Source of the DNA: Paraburkholderia haematera
GTDB taxonomy: Bacteria > Pseudomonadota > Gammaproteobacteria > Burkholderiales > Burkholderiaceae
Length of the DNA: 64,000 nt
Direction: 5' to 3'
NCBI RefSeq assembly: GCF_905220975.1
Contig: NZ_CAJNBK010000008.1
Coordinates: 186,001 to 250,000 of the forward strand
Below the pieces are notes generated by a model that had not been told where the DNA came from, did no database searches, and worked only from the letters and a program-made list of their open reading frames with translations. This document shows positions 42,707 through 51,823 of this stretch, piece after piece. The first letter of the stretch is position 1, and each line of letters starts with the position of its first letter. A program made the translations under genes and the position numbers.

Positions 42707-43345
42707 ATGGCCAGCAGCAAACCGAAGAAAACCAAACCCACGGCCGCAGCGGAGCGCCCCAGCCGCGAAGAAGCCGAAGCAGCAGTACGCGTGCTGCTGC
42801 GTTGGGCCGGCGACGATCCCCAGCGCGAAGGCCTGATCGATACGCCATCTCGCGTGGTGCGCTCCTATGAGGAGTTCTACGCGGGCTATCAGGTCGATCC
42901 GCGCGAGATCCTCGCCCGCACCTTCTCCGAAGTGGACGGCTACGACGAAATGATCGTGCTAAAAGATATCCGCTTCGAGAGCTATTGCGAACACCACATG
43001 GTGCCGATCATCGGGCGGGCGCACGTTGCCTATCTCCCCGGGCATCGGGTGGTTGGCATTTCGAAGCTGGCGCGCCTCGTCGATGCGTTCGCCAAGCGTC
43101 TGCAGATCCAGGAAAAGATGACCGTGCAGATCGCCGATACGCTGAACGACGTGTTGCAACCAGCCGGCGTCGGCGTGATTCTCGAAGCCGCGCATCAGTG
43201 CATGTCCACGCGAGGCGTGCACAAGGCCGGTGTCACGATGGTCACCTCGCGCATGCTGGGCACGTTCCGCACCGATCCGTCGACGCGTCGCGAATTTCTG
43301 TCGATCGTGGGCAATCCCGGCGTGGTGGCGGTCGCCAATACCTGA
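42707..43345 (+). CDS. folE: GTP cyclohydrolase I
   Basis: The 212-residue enzyme has the zinc-binding and catalytic motif CEHHMVPIIGRAHVAYLP (Cys and His), a second zinc cysteine in AAHQCMSTRGVHK, and the usual C-terminal TDPSTRREFLSIV. It converts GTP to 7,8-dihydroneopterin triphosphate, the first step of folate and pterin synthesis. GAGGAG lies seven bases before the ATG. An N-terminal Lys/Thr-rich tail of about 20 residues precedes the domain. In a genome with a molybdenum hydroxylase there is no direct pathway link, as molybdopterin starts from a different GTP reaction. Confidence 0.95.
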   Translation: MASSKPKKTKPTAAAERPSREEAEAAVRVLLRWAGDDPQREGLIDTPSRVVRSYEEFYAGYQVDPREILARTFSEVDGYDEMIVLKDIRFESYCEHHMVPIIGRAHVAYLPGHRVVGISKLARLVDAFAKRLQIQEKMTVQIADTLNDVLQPAGVGVILEAAHQCMSTRGVHKAGVTMVTSRMLGTFRTDPSTRREFLSIVGNPGVVAVANT

Positions 43346-43563
43346 GTCGCGATTCGGCCGCGCCGCTCGGCGGAGCTGGCCGCGGCGTGGACCGCCGCTT
43401 CGCGTCTCGCTTGCACCGCCTGCCCCGCTTGCCCCACTTACACCGCGCTGTCACCCGTGGCTTAGGCTGTTGCCTTGCTGCCTCTCAGGCCGGGCTTCTT
43501 GCCACGGCTTCGAACTACGGCCCTTGAGGTGGGGCCCCAAAAGCCGGCCTTCCGACCACTACC

Positions 43564-44469
43564 TCAAGCCGCGCTGCGCGCAGTACGCATCTGACCGAAG
43601 GTGGCCAGCAACACCGCGCCGAGCACGCACGCAACACCCGCTAGCTGCGCCGCGCTGACCGGTTCCCGCAACACGACAGCGGCCAACGCGACCGCGCTCA
43701 CCGGCACGAGCGCGGTCATGAGTCCGGCTTCCGCACCGCTGATGCGCGCCGCGCCCGCATACCAGAGAACGAAACCCGCCACGGTCGGCACGAGCGCGTA
43801 ATACAGCACACCGTTCAGGGCGCTCGCATCGAATGGCACGCTCCAGGGCTTTTCGAAGCACGCCGGCACGATCGCCACCGCGAAACCGATGCCACACATC
43901 AACGCCGACAGCGGCAGCGGCGCGACCGGCCTGCGCAACTTGCGATTGAGCAGAATGAAAAGCGACTCGCAGACAATCGCCGCGAACACCAGGGCGTTAC
44001 CTGCCAGCGAACCGGCCGCACGCGGCGCGGTGAAATCGTCGACATGCACGGTGCACACCAGCACGCCCAGGGTCGCGAGAACAATCGCGCCGATCACCGC
44101 GGGCGCGGGGCGCTCACCCAGCGCGAGCATGGCGACCATGGCCGACACTGCCGGCAGCGTGCCGGCAATGACGCCTGCATCGGCAGCAGACGCGAGCTTC
44201 ATCCCGCTGATGAGCAACACCGTATAACCGACGCTGCCCGCCCCCGCCTGAGCAATCACGAGCATCGTGTCGCGTCGATCGAGACGTGGCCAGCGCACGC
44301 CGCGCCAACGCATCACCAGCACAAACAGCGGAAACGCGATGGCAAAACGCAATGCGGTCGCGCTAAATGGCGGCAAGCCGCTTGCGATCGATTTGCTGAC
44401 GACAACCGTGCTGCCGACTCCGATCATTGCCAGCGCGCAAAACAGGTATCCGACATACCGTGAGTTCAT
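43564..44469 (-). CDS. DMT/EamA family transporter
   Basis: The 301-residue membrane protein has ten predicted helices in two EamA repeats (MNSRYVGYLFCALAMIGVGSTVVVSKSIA; second repeat from LPLSALMCGIGFAVAIV). Conserved text such as GTLPAVSAMVAMLALGERP and TALVPVSAVALAAVVLREPVSAAQLAG is typical of drug/metabolite exporters. The substrate is unknown. It is convergent with folE and divergent from the DedA-rhodanese gene. Confidence 0.9.
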   Translation of the reverse strand: MNSRYVGYLFCALAMIGVGSTVVVSKSIASGLPPFSATALRFAIAFPLFVLVMRWRGVRWPRLDRRDTMLVIAQAGAGSVGYTVLLISGMKLASAADAGVIAGTLPAVSAMVAMLALGERPAPAVIGAIVLATLGVLVCTVHVDDFTAPRAAGSLAGNALVFAAIVCESLFILLNRKLRRPVAPLPLSALMCGIGFAVAIVPACFEKPWSVPFDASALNGVLYYALVPTVAGFVLWYAGAARISGAEAGLMTALVPVSAVALAAVVLREPVSAAQLAGVACVLGAVLLATFGQMRTARSAA

Positions 44470-44813
44470 GCTACGGTCCTATGCTTTTGAATGAACAGGC
44501 AGATTAGGGGCTGCAGACGCGTGCGGTCTTGAACGAAATTGCAGAGAATGCGTCTGCCAACGGTTCGCGGCATACCGTCGGCTTCACGCGATACCGGCGC
44601 GATACCGGCACGAGTCCGGCTTACGGTCAGGCGGGACCGGCCGGTGCTCCAATCAGGTCCATCGAGTATCCTGATCGAAAGGAGCGCCAGGCGGGACGCG
44701 AACAAACTAACCAGACGGGCAAGCAGACAGGCGCCAAAGGAACACACTTTGCGTCCCAGCACGGCAAGCCCTCGCCGCAGCACGGCCCAACCGCAATAAC
44801 AGGAGTTCTGCAA
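44470..44813. other. Divergent intergenic region
   Basis: It lies between the EamA transporter and the DedA-rhodanese gene and must hold both promoters. The 10-mer GCGATACCGG occurs twice near 44588-44607. Frames through it are weakly coding-like and are attributed to upstream extension of the downstream ORF. Confidence 0.4.
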
Positions 44814-45851
44814 TTGGTAGCGTTTCCGTCGTCGGCGGTTTCAACCTGGGGTAGCGCAGTTGTCTTTCTCAACGTCCTGTTGACACGCCTCGGCCTGCCG
44901 ATCCCCGCGGTCCCCGTGCTGCTCTTTGCGGGTTCCGCGATCGCCGCCGGCACGCTGTCGTTCTGGCCGATCCTGTTCGCTGCGGTGCTCGGCGCGCTCA
45001 TCGGCGACGGCACATGGTTCGCCGCCGGCCGCATCTACGGACGCAAGCTGATTGCCGCGCTTGGCCGGATCTCCCCGGCGGTCGATTCCAGGGTCGACAT
45101 GGCTCGCTCGCTATTCGAGCGCTTCGGCGTGCCGCTCGTGTCGATCTCGAAGTTCGTTCCCGGATTGGGACTCATCACCCCGCCGCTAATGGGCACGACA
45201 GCCGTGGATAGCCGCATCTACGCCGTGTGGGACCTCGCGGGCGCCCTGGTGTGGGCCACCTTCTGGCTGCTAGGCGGCGCCGCGGCGGAGAGAGAGTTGC
45301 ATATGCTGCTCGCCTTCGTCAGAGCGCGCGGCGGCACGGTGATCGACATCCTGGCGGCGGCGGCGCTGGTCTATCTGGTGTACGTCCTGCAGCAGCGACG
45401 CCGCGAGCGGCGACGTCTCGCGGACGCCGCCTCCGCGACTGCGTCGCCAGCGACACGCCGCGGATGGCGCCGCGTCACGCCTCCCAAGGTCCTGGACGCC
45501 CGGCCACCCGCATCGGCTGGCGAAGCGCTGTGCCCTATTCCCGGCGCGCTGGCACTCGACCCGCACTCGCCTGAACAGATCGACGTTGCCCTGCTCACTT
45601 ACGACATGGTGATTTACTGCATCTGCCCGGACAGCGCGACCGCCGTGGAGATCACGCAACGGATGCGCCTGAACGGCTACACGAGGATTCGCGCGTTGAG
45701 GGGTGGACTCGACGCCTGGCAAAAGCGCGGGTTTCCCGTCGAACCGCTCGCGTCGGCCGACGAATTGACTCCCGGCCAACGTGCGCCGGCGTCCTACGGC
45801 GCGGCACACGACGCGGTGACCCTGCGCGGGTTCGCCCCCAGGCGCCGCTAA
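44814..45851 (+). CDS. DedA/VTT membrane protein fused to a rhodanese domain
   Basis: The 345-residue protein has a DedA (VTT/SNARE-associated) domain at residues about 10-190 (LGLPIPAVPVLLFAGSAIAAGTLSFWP, then FVPGLGLITPPLMGTTAV) with several helices. A cytoplasmic linker rich in Arg follows, then a C-terminal rhodanese-like domain (about 230-330) with YDMVIYCICPDSATAVEITQRM. The likely active-site Cys is in IYCICPD. A TTG start at 44814 is chosen because AGGAG precedes it by eight bases; upstream residues look non-coding. DedA proteins act in lipid or membrane homeostasis; the rhodanese part suggests sulfur or redox handling. Confidence 0.82.
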   Translation: MVAFPSSAVSTWGSAVVFLNVLLTRLGLPIPAVPVLLFAGSAIAAGTLSFWPILFAAVLGALIGDGTWFAAGRIYGRKLIAALGRISPAVDSRVDMARSLFERFGVPLVSISKFVPGLGLITPPLMGTTAVDSRIYAVWDLAGALVWATFWLLGGAAAERELHMLLAFVRARGGTVIDILAAAALVYLVYVLQQRRRERRRLADAASATASPATRRGWRRVTPPKVLDARPPASAGEALCPIPGALALDPHSPEQIDVALLTYDMVIYCICPDSATAVEITQRMRLNGYTRIRALRGGLDAWQKRGFPVEPLASADELTPGQRAPASYGAAHDAVTLRGFAPRRR

Positions 45852-45938
45852 AGCGCGAGGGAAAGCCTCTGAACAATGGGGTTAGGCGGCGTTATGCGCG
45901 CCGCCCCGCTCGAACGATCAGCCGCCGCAAAAGCCCAG

Positions 45939-46808
45939 TCACAGTTTGCGCAGCAATCCCGCTGCCGCGCGCATCCGGCGTTTGCGTTCCTTCCTGAGCC
46001 AAAGAAGCACTGCATCGATGTCTCCGGAACCGGCCAGCAATCCCATATTGCCGTGCAGCAGCATCTCGCTGGCGACAATATCGTTCAGCGTACCGAAACG
46101 TTTCTGAATCTGCTTTAACCGTTTCAGGACACGTTTGTGGCTGCCGCTTAGAACCGGCTCGAAAAATTCGAGCAGATAGCGCACTTTCTTGCCCGCCTTT
46201 CTGACGTCGTGAAGCGCGGTGTAGTTGGGTCGCTTCGCGCGAGACGCGCGTTTTATCCGTTTGTTCAGCGAACGTTCAGAGGCCGCCACGCGCCTATCGA
46301 CGAACTTTTGCAGCGGCACGCGTTCATCGGCCGTGTTCAATTCCTGACTGGCGCTGGCCAGGGCGTCTTGCAGCAGGTGTTTGACGTCCGCGTTCGAAAG
46401 CGTTTCACGGCTTGTCGCCAACGCGCTGCCACGCGCCTCTTCGAGCTTTGGCGCCATCTCATGCGCAACCCGCTCGTCCTGCGCAACCAGTTCGATCAGA
46501 ATGTCCCAGTCGCGCGTCTTGCCGGCTGCCGTCGCCAGATATTTATACAGTTCCCGTTGGCGCGTGTTCCCGCCTTTATCCAGCAAGGGTTCGAACGCCC
46601 ACCACAACGAGCGCAACCGCCGCAGCGAGATGCGCAGTTTGTGCAGGGCTTCGGGCGATGTGTCTTCGCTCACCGCATGGGCGTGTTCGATGGCCTCGTC
46701 GACGAGCGGCGCCGCGTAGGAGGTGAAGGCCGACTCCGCTGAACACTCCGCGCCGGCCGGCGTGCTATCTGCCGCCTGCTTGTCGATTTTCCGGCTCGCT
46801 CGCTTCAT
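45939..46808 (-). CDS. CHAD domain protein
   Basis: The 289-residue protein is almost entirely a CHAD domain. It has conserved His/Lys/Arg-rich helical patterns such as EALHKLRISLRRLRSLWWAFEPLL and LHDVRKAGKKVRYLLEFFEPVL, ending KRRMRAAAGLLRKL. CHAD domains bind inorganic polyphosphate. It has no signal peptide. Its neighbours are a PiT phosphate transporter (divergent) and PPK2 (next), which supports a polyphosphate-associated role. Confidence 0.9.
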   Translation of the reverse strand: MKRASRKIDKQAADSTPAGAECSAESAFTSYAAPLVDEAIEHAHAVSEDTSPEALHKLRISLRRLRSLWWAFEPLLDKGGNTRQRELYKYLATAAGKTRDWDILIELVAQDERVAHEMAPKLEEARGSALATSRETLSNADVKHLLQDALASASQELNTADERVPLQKFVDRRVAASERSLNKRIKRASRAKRPNYTALHDVRKAGKKVRYLLEFFEPVLSGSHKRVLKRLKQIQKRFGTLNDIVASEMLLHGNMGLLAGSGDIDAVLLWLRKERKRRMRAAAGLLRKL

Positions 46809-47223
46809 CGGACGTCCTTCGAAGGTCCATTCACGTCAGCCTAGCAAAAAAAGGTCCCGGTGGATATCCGCCGGCGCCTCGCCTAAACTGCACGTGGATG
46901 GTCGCAAGAAAATGCGCGTTGCCTGGATGCAATCCGCCGCAAATCCTGGCAGCCAACTTGGAGCGCGCGAGTGTCCGCAGGCGAGCTCGGCGGCGCTTGA
47001 ACAGAAAAATCCATTCCGCTGTACAAGCGCCCTTCGCGCCTAGTTATTTTCGGACAGCTTATCATTTTTGTGCGCCGCGCATGCGCGGCCGATTCTGCAG
47101 CACCAATCTTCACGCACTTCCCGCGAACACCCGTCCAGCATAGCCGTCACGCCACTGTCATCATTACGACACACAGGCACAGCAGGATCGGCAGTCCCGC
47201 GACAAACTTTTGGGGCTCACGCC
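46809..47223. other. Divergent region between CHAD and PiT genes
   Basis: The 415 bases hold both promoters. A CTGTCAT half-site of a Pho box occurs at 47155-47161, but the partner half is poor. No gene is seen. Confidence 0.4.
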
Positions 47224-48810
47224 ATGCCGGAACTTTCGTACCCGCAACCGGGCGCTACAAGTGGAAAGGGGCGCAATATCGGCCTGATCATCTTTCTCGT
47301 TGTGATTGCGATCGGCGCTGCTTATTGCGCCATGCATCTTGCAGCCGATCTCCAATCGGTTCGCGAAGCGTCCGTCCTGCCCTATCTCCTGCTCGGTGTT
47401 GCGCTCCTGATCGCGCTCGGCTTCGAATTCGTCAACGGCTTTCACGACACGGCCAATGCGGTCGCCACCGTGATCTACACGCATTCGCTCGCGCCGAACA
47501 TTGCAGTGGTCTGGTCCGGCGGATGGAATTTCCTCGGTGTGCTTACTTCAACGGGTGCGGTCGCTTTCGGCATTCTGCAACTGCTGCCTGTCGAATTGAT
47601 TCTGCAAGTGGGGAGCAGCGCGGGCTTTGCAATGGTCTTCGCGTTGTTGATCGCCGCGATCATCTGGAATCTGGGCACCTGGTATTTCGGACTGCCGTCG
47701 TCGAGTTCGCATACGCTGATCGGCTCGATCATCGGCGTCGGTCTGATGAATCAGCTGATGCACGGCGCGAGCGGCACGAGCGGCGTGGACTGGAATCAGG
47801 CGCTCGGCGTGGGCAAGTCGTTACTGTTTTCGCCGCTGGTCGGCTTTCTGGCTTCCGCTTTGCTGCTGTTGATCCTCAAGGCCGTGGTGCGCATTCCCGC
47901 GTTGTATGCCGAGCCGAAGGGCAAGAAGCCGCCGCCGTTCTGGATTCGCTGCCTGCTGATTCTGACCTGTACGGGCGTTTCATTCGCGCACGGTTCGAAC
48001 GACGGGCAGAAAGGCATGGGTCTCATCATGCTGATCCTGATCGGTACGGTGCCGACGGCCTACGCGCTGAACAAGGCCGTCACGCCAGCGGAAACGCAGA
48101 CCTTCATCGCGGTCGCGCAGCACACGGCGGACACGCTCGGCAAATACACCCAGGGCGTGGCACCGTCCGCCAATCCGCGCGACGACGTCGAAGCGTACGT
48201 GCGGACCCGTCAGTTGACACCCGCAACCGTGCCTGCCTTGCAGCAACTCACCGCGCTGATCGGTCAGCAGGTCGGAGCATCGGGATCGATGGCCGCCGTG
48301 CCGCAAAACATCGTCGACAACGTGCGCAACAATATGTATGTCGCATCCGAAGCGATCCGTCTGATGGACAAGGCCAAACAGCCGGCCTTCGCGCCGGAAG
48401 ACGCCAAAGCGATCGACAACTTCAAGGCGCAAACCGATCACGCCACCAAATTCATCCCGACGTGGGTCAAGGTCGCCGTGGCCATCGCCCTGGGTCTGGG
48501 TACGATGGTCGGGTGGAAGCGCATCGTCGTGACGGTCGGCGAGAAGATCGGCAAGCAGCATCTGACCTACGGACAGGGCGCCTCGGCTGAACTGGTGGCG
48601 ATGCTGACGATCGGCGCAGCCGACATGTACGGCTTGCCGGTCTCTACCACGCACGTGTTATCGTCGGGCGTGGCGGGCACCATGGCGGCCAATGGCTCCG
48701 GCTTGCAGTGGGGCACCGTGCGCAGTCTCATCCTCGCCTGGGTGCTGACGCTGCCGGTTTCGATCGCGTTGGCCGCAGGCCTGTACTGGGTGTTCCGGAT
48801 GGTGTTCTGA
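47224..48810 (+). CDS. PiT-family inorganic phosphate transporter
   Basis: The 528-residue membrane protein has the PiT signatures: an N-terminal GFEFVNGFHDTANAVATVIYT and a C-terminal ASAELVAMLTIGAADMYGLPVSTTHVLSSGVAGTM. The hydrophobic halves flank a long cytoplasmic loop (about residues 280-420). It imports phosphate, usually as a metal complex, using proton motive force. The ATG at 47224 (MPELSYPQPG) is preferred to one 52 codons upstream because the latter region is non-protein-like and GGGG precedes the former by nine bases. It sits between CHAD and PPK2 genes. Confidence 0.93.
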   Translation: MPELSYPQPGATSGKGRNIGLIIFLVVIAIGAAYCAMHLAADLQSVREASVLPYLLLGVALLIALGFEFVNGFHDTANAVATVIYTHSLAPNIAVVWSGGWNFLGVLTSTGAVAFGILQLLPVELILQVGSSAGFAMVFALLIAAIIWNLGTWYFGLPSSSSHTLIGSIIGVGLMNQLMHGASGTSGVDWNQALGVGKSLLFSPLVGFLASALLLLILKAVVRIPALYAEPKGKKPPPFWIRCLLILTCTGVSFAHGSNDGQKGMGLIMLILIGTVPTAYALNKAVTPAETQTFIAVAQHTADTLGKYTQGVAPSANPRDDVEAYVRTRQLTPATVPALQQLTALIGQQVGASGSMAAVPQNIVDNVRNNMYVASEAIRLMDKAKQPAFAPEDAKAIDNFKAQTDHATKFIPTWVKVAVAIALGLGTMVGWKRIVVTVGEKIGKQHLTYGQGASAELVAMLTIGAADMYGLPVSTTHVLSSGVAGTMAANGSGLQWGTVRSLILAWVLTLPVSIALAAGLYWVFRMVF

Positions 48811-48868
48811 AACGGCTGAATTCGCTGATGCCGCTGTAGCCGGTCTCAAATCCGGCCGCGGAGAAGAT

Positions 48869-48898
48869 AAAAAAGCGCGGTTTTTGCCGCGCTTTTTT
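48869..48898. terminator. Bidirectional terminator between PiT and PPK2 genes
   Basis: AAAAAAGCGCGG (48869-48880) pairs with CCGCGCTTTTTT (48887-48898) over a six-base loop. T-runs follow on both strands, matching the convergent genes. Confidence 0.88.
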
Positions 48899-48927
48899 AT
48901 TTCACCGAGCTGACACCCAACACCCCA

Positions 48928-49854
48928 TCAATACATCTCGGGCACGATCATCGACGAAGGCACCGGCTGGCGGCTGTATTCGTCGTGATAGACCCGTGAC
49001 GGCAACTCGATGGTCGGGTGTTCGATCTCGTGATACGGCACCTGGTTCAACAGGTGATGGATACAGTTCAGGCGCGCGCGCTTCTTGTCGACGGCCTGCA
49101 CGACCCACCACGGCGCCTCGGGAATGTGCGAGCGCTGCAGCATGACTTCTTTCGCCTGCGTGTAGGCTTCCCAACGGCGCCGGCTTTCCAGATCCATCGG
49201 GCTCAGCTTCCACTGTTTCAGCGGATCGTGAATGCGGTTCTGAAAGCGGATTTCCTGTTCTTCGTCGGTGATCGAAAACCAGTATTTGAGAATCTGCACG
49301 CCGCTTCGCGCCAGCATCTTTTCGAATTCCGGCACCGAGCGGAAAAACTCCTCATACTCGTCGTCGCTGCAAAAATTCATCACGCGTTCGACACCCGCGC
49401 GGTTGTACCAGCTGCGGTCGAACAGCACCATTTCGCCGCCGGCCGGCAGATGCGACACGTAACGCTGGAAATACCATTGCGTGCGTTCGCGGTTGTTCGG
49501 TGCCGGCAACGCCGCCACCCGGCACACGCGCGGATTGAGCCGCTGCGTGATGCGTTTGATCGCGCCGCCCTTTCCGGCCGCATCGCGCCCTTCGAAAATC
49601 ACCACCAGGCGATGCCCCGTCTGCACGATCCAGTCCTGCAGTTTGACGAGTTCGCCCTGCAAGCGGAACAGCTCGCGGAAGTACACCTTGCGCGCCTCGC
49701 GATGCTCGGGCGTAAAGCCTTCCGCACCGTCGATGATGCGATCGTCGACCTCCATTTCGAGCTCCTCGTCGTACGCGTCGATGAGGTCTTCCTCGAAACG
49801 GCGTTGCCGTTCTGCCATGACTTCGGCCTCGGGTCTCGGATCCAGCTCTTTCAT
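48928..49854 (-). CDS. ppk2: Polyphosphate kinase 2
   Basis: The 308-residue protein has a P-loop (GRDAAGKGG at about residue 93), a Walker B-type DRSWYNRAG and the lid region typical of PPK2 (FSITDEEQEIRFQNRI, KQWKLSPMDLESRRRWEAY). PPK2 enzymes interconvert nucleoside phosphates and polyphosphate, often favouring polyphosphate-driven ADP or GDP phosphorylation. Its length and single domain suit class I. It is next to the PiT transporter and CHAD genes. Preference for ADP or GDP cannot be read from the sequence. Confidence 0.93.
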   Translation of the reverse strand: MKELDPRPEAEVMAERQRRFEEDLIDAYDEELEMEVDDRIIDGAEGFTPEHREARKVYFRELFRLQGELVKLQDWIVQTGHRLVVIFEGRDAAGKGGAIKRITQRLNPRVCRVAALPAPNNRERTQWYFQRYVSHLPAGGEMVLFDRSWYNRAGVERVMNFCSDDEYEEFFRSVPEFEKMLARSGVQILKYWFSITDEEQEIRFQNRIHDPLKQWKLSPMDLESRRRWEAYTQAKEVMLQRSHIPEAPWWVVQAVDKKRARLNCIHHLLNQVPYHEIEHPTIELPSRVYHDEYSRQPVPSSMIVPEMY

Positions 49855-50046
49855 TGCGACTCTCCTGGCAACGGAAATGGTTAGGCGCGCGGCGCATGCG
49901 CGTCGCGAACGGGTTCGATTATCGAAGTGCGAGGTGTCAGCCGTGTTACTTGCGCCGCAGCCGCGCCTTGGGGCGATAGGCGCTCGCCGGCAACCTGCGC
50001 GCCTTCTGGATGCCCATGATAGCGAGTTTTGCTTGCCCGCCCGGCG

Positions 50047-50484
50047 CTAACGCAATGGCTTCGCAAAGCTGAGTTCGTGGCCATCGGGATCGGTAATGTG
50101 GAAGTAGCGCTCGCCCCATGGCGCATCGGCCGGTTCGAGCGACGGCTTCAAACCCGCCGCCAGCGCCTTCCGGTAGAGCGCGTCGACGTCCGAAACATAG
50201 ATGATCACGCGGCCCCACCAGTTGACCGGGGCGCGCGCATCGACGATCAGGTTCAGATACGAAGCGCCGAATGCAAACGACGTGAAAGCTTCATGCGGAC
50301 CGCCGAATTTAACCGGAAAACCCAGCGCTTCGTAAAACAGCACTGCGCGCGGCATATTGCGGGTAGCGAGCGTGATAGCGCTGAGCGAATCGATGCGCGG
50401 CTCGGCGGGGTCCGTCTGCGCGCCTGACGCGCTTGACGCGCTTGACGAGGCAGAGGCTGCGGGTGACGTGGCGGATGAGTTCAT
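50047..50484 (-). CDS. VOC (glyoxalase/dioxygenase) family protein
   Basis: The 145-residue protein has a Ser/Ala-rich lead (residues 1-22) and a VOC domain with ITLATRNMPRAVLFYEALGF and a terminal WGERYFHITDPDGHELSFAKPL. The metal-binding Glu is probably in HELSF. The GGAG-containing AAGGAGAC lies nine bases before the ATG at 50484. It is divergent from the serine protease gene. The reaction is not predictable from sequence. Confidence 0.85.
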   Translation of the reverse strand: MNSSATSPAASASSSASSASGAQTDPAEPRIDSLSAITLATRNMPRAVLFYEALGFPVKFGGPHEAFTSFAFGASYLNLIVDARAPVNWWGRVIIYVSDVDALYRKALAAGLKPSLEPADAPWGERYFHITDPDGHELSFAKPLR

Positions 50485-50617
50485 GGCGGCTGTCTCCTTG
50501 TGGGTATGGTAGCGCCTGATGGGCCGGTATGGCGTGTGTCGGGCACGCCGCCCCACTCGCCCTTGAAAACCCGCGCACCGCCCTGCATGTGGATTCCCGT
50601 TTATCCGGAGCATCGCC

Positions 50618-51664
50618 ATGGGAAGCCGTCCACGCTTCATCGATGACCTGTCGCGCGCCGCATCCGACGCCCCCGGGCCCAATCCACTCAACGCTTTATC
50701 CGACGACGCCCTGCTCGACGCCTATTCCCGCACCGTAATCGGCGCGCTGGAACGCGTTCAGCAGGCGGTCGCCTTCATTTCCGTCGAACGCCGGCTGCCA
50801 GGCGCCCCCGCCGGGCGCGATAGCCGCGGCGCGCGCGGCGGCACCGGTTCGGGCTTTCTGTTCACTCCCGACGGCTATTTGCTCACCAACAGCCACGTCG
50901 TGCATGGCGCCACGCACATGACGGTGACGCTCGCCGATGGCGCGAAATTCGACGCCGATCTGGTCGGCGACGATCCTGGCAGCGATCTGGCCGTTCTGCG
51001 CATCGGCTCGCCGGAGCCGTTGCCGCACGTCGAACTCGGCGAATCGTCGAAGCTGCGGGTCGGTCAGATTGCGATCGCGGTCGGCAATCCTCTCGGTCTC
51101 GCGCAAACCGTGACGACGGGCGTGGTCTCGGCGCTTGGCCGCTCGCTGCGCTCGAATTCGGGCCGCATGATCTACGACGTGATCCAGACGGATGCCGCGC
51201 TCAATCCCGGCAATTCGGGCGGTCCGCTGATCAACTCGGGCGGTCAGGTGATCGGCGTGAACACCGCGATCATTCCCGGCGCGCAGGCGATCTGCTTCGC
51301 CACCGCGATCGATACGGCCAAGTGGGTCATCATGCAGATCTTCACGCACGGCCGCGTGCGGCGCGCGTACATCGGCGTGGCCGGCACTACGAGGCCGCTG
51401 TCGCGCCGCGTTCAGCGCTATTTCGGACTGGACTCCGAAAGCGGCGTGCACGTCATGGAAATCGTCAAAGGCAGTCCGGCCGCGCTCGGCGGTCTGCGCA
51501 CCGACGACACGATCGTCGCGATCGATGCGCTCGCGGTGCAAGACGTCGATAGCCTGCAACGCACGCTCGACGCGTCGCGTATCGACAAGCCGGTGAACGT
51601 GACCGTGTTGCGCGGTGCACAACGGCTCGAATTGGCCTTGACGCCGGTAGAGCAGGCGAGCTGA
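50618..51664 (+). CDS. DegP-like S1C serine protease with PDZ domain, no signal peptide
   Basis: The 348-residue protein has a trypsin-like domain with His in TNSHVVHGATH, Asp in DPGSDLAVLRIG and Ser in NPGNSGGPLINSGG, then one PDZ domain (residues about 250-345, YIGVAGTTRPLSRRVQRYF to LRGAQRLELAL). Unlike DegP/DegS it has no export signal or membrane anchor; it starts MGSRPRFIDDLSRAASDAPG. It is therefore likely cytoplasmic. It may handle damaged cytosolic proteins. Transcription ends at the terminator at 51720-51759. Confidence 0.9.
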   Translation: MGSRPRFIDDLSRAASDAPGPNPLNALSDDALLDAYSRTVIGALERVQQAVAFISVERRLPGAPAGRDSRGARGGTGSGFLFTPDGYLLTNSHVVHGATHMTVTLADGAKFDADLVGDDPGSDLAVLRIGSPEPLPHVELGESSKLRVGQIAIAVGNPLGLAQTVTTGVVSALGRSLRSNSGRMIYDVIQTDAALNPGNSGGPLINSGGQVIGVNTAIIPGAQAICFATAIDTAKWVIMQIFTHGRVRRAYIGVAGTTRPLSRRVQRYFGLDSESGVHVMEIVKGSPAALGGLRTDDTIVAIDALAVQDVDSLQRTLDASRIDKPVNVTVLRGAQRLELALTPVEQAS

Positions 51665-51719
51665 TCGACCGGCTGCACAGCGGCTCAAGGAGGCTTCACA
51701 CACCATGGATCTCGCGGAT

Positions 51720-51759
51720 AAAAAAGGCCTCGCGCTCAATCGAGCGCGAGGCCTTTTTT
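51720..51759. terminator. Bidirectional terminator
   Basis: An 18-bp perfect stem (AAAAAAGGCCTCGCGCTC and its complement) with a four-base loop lies between the convergent protease and ggt genes. T-runs follow on both strands. Confidence 0.92.
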
Positions 51760-51823
51760 CTGCTGGCAGCACATCCGCAAGGATGTGCCGCTCAAAGGCA
51801 CTTCAGCGATTTACATCAAACGC

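Noticed and set aside
47155..47161. Pho box before the PiT transporter
   Set aside because: Only one CTGTCAT half-site is good; the partner half matches at only three of seven positions.
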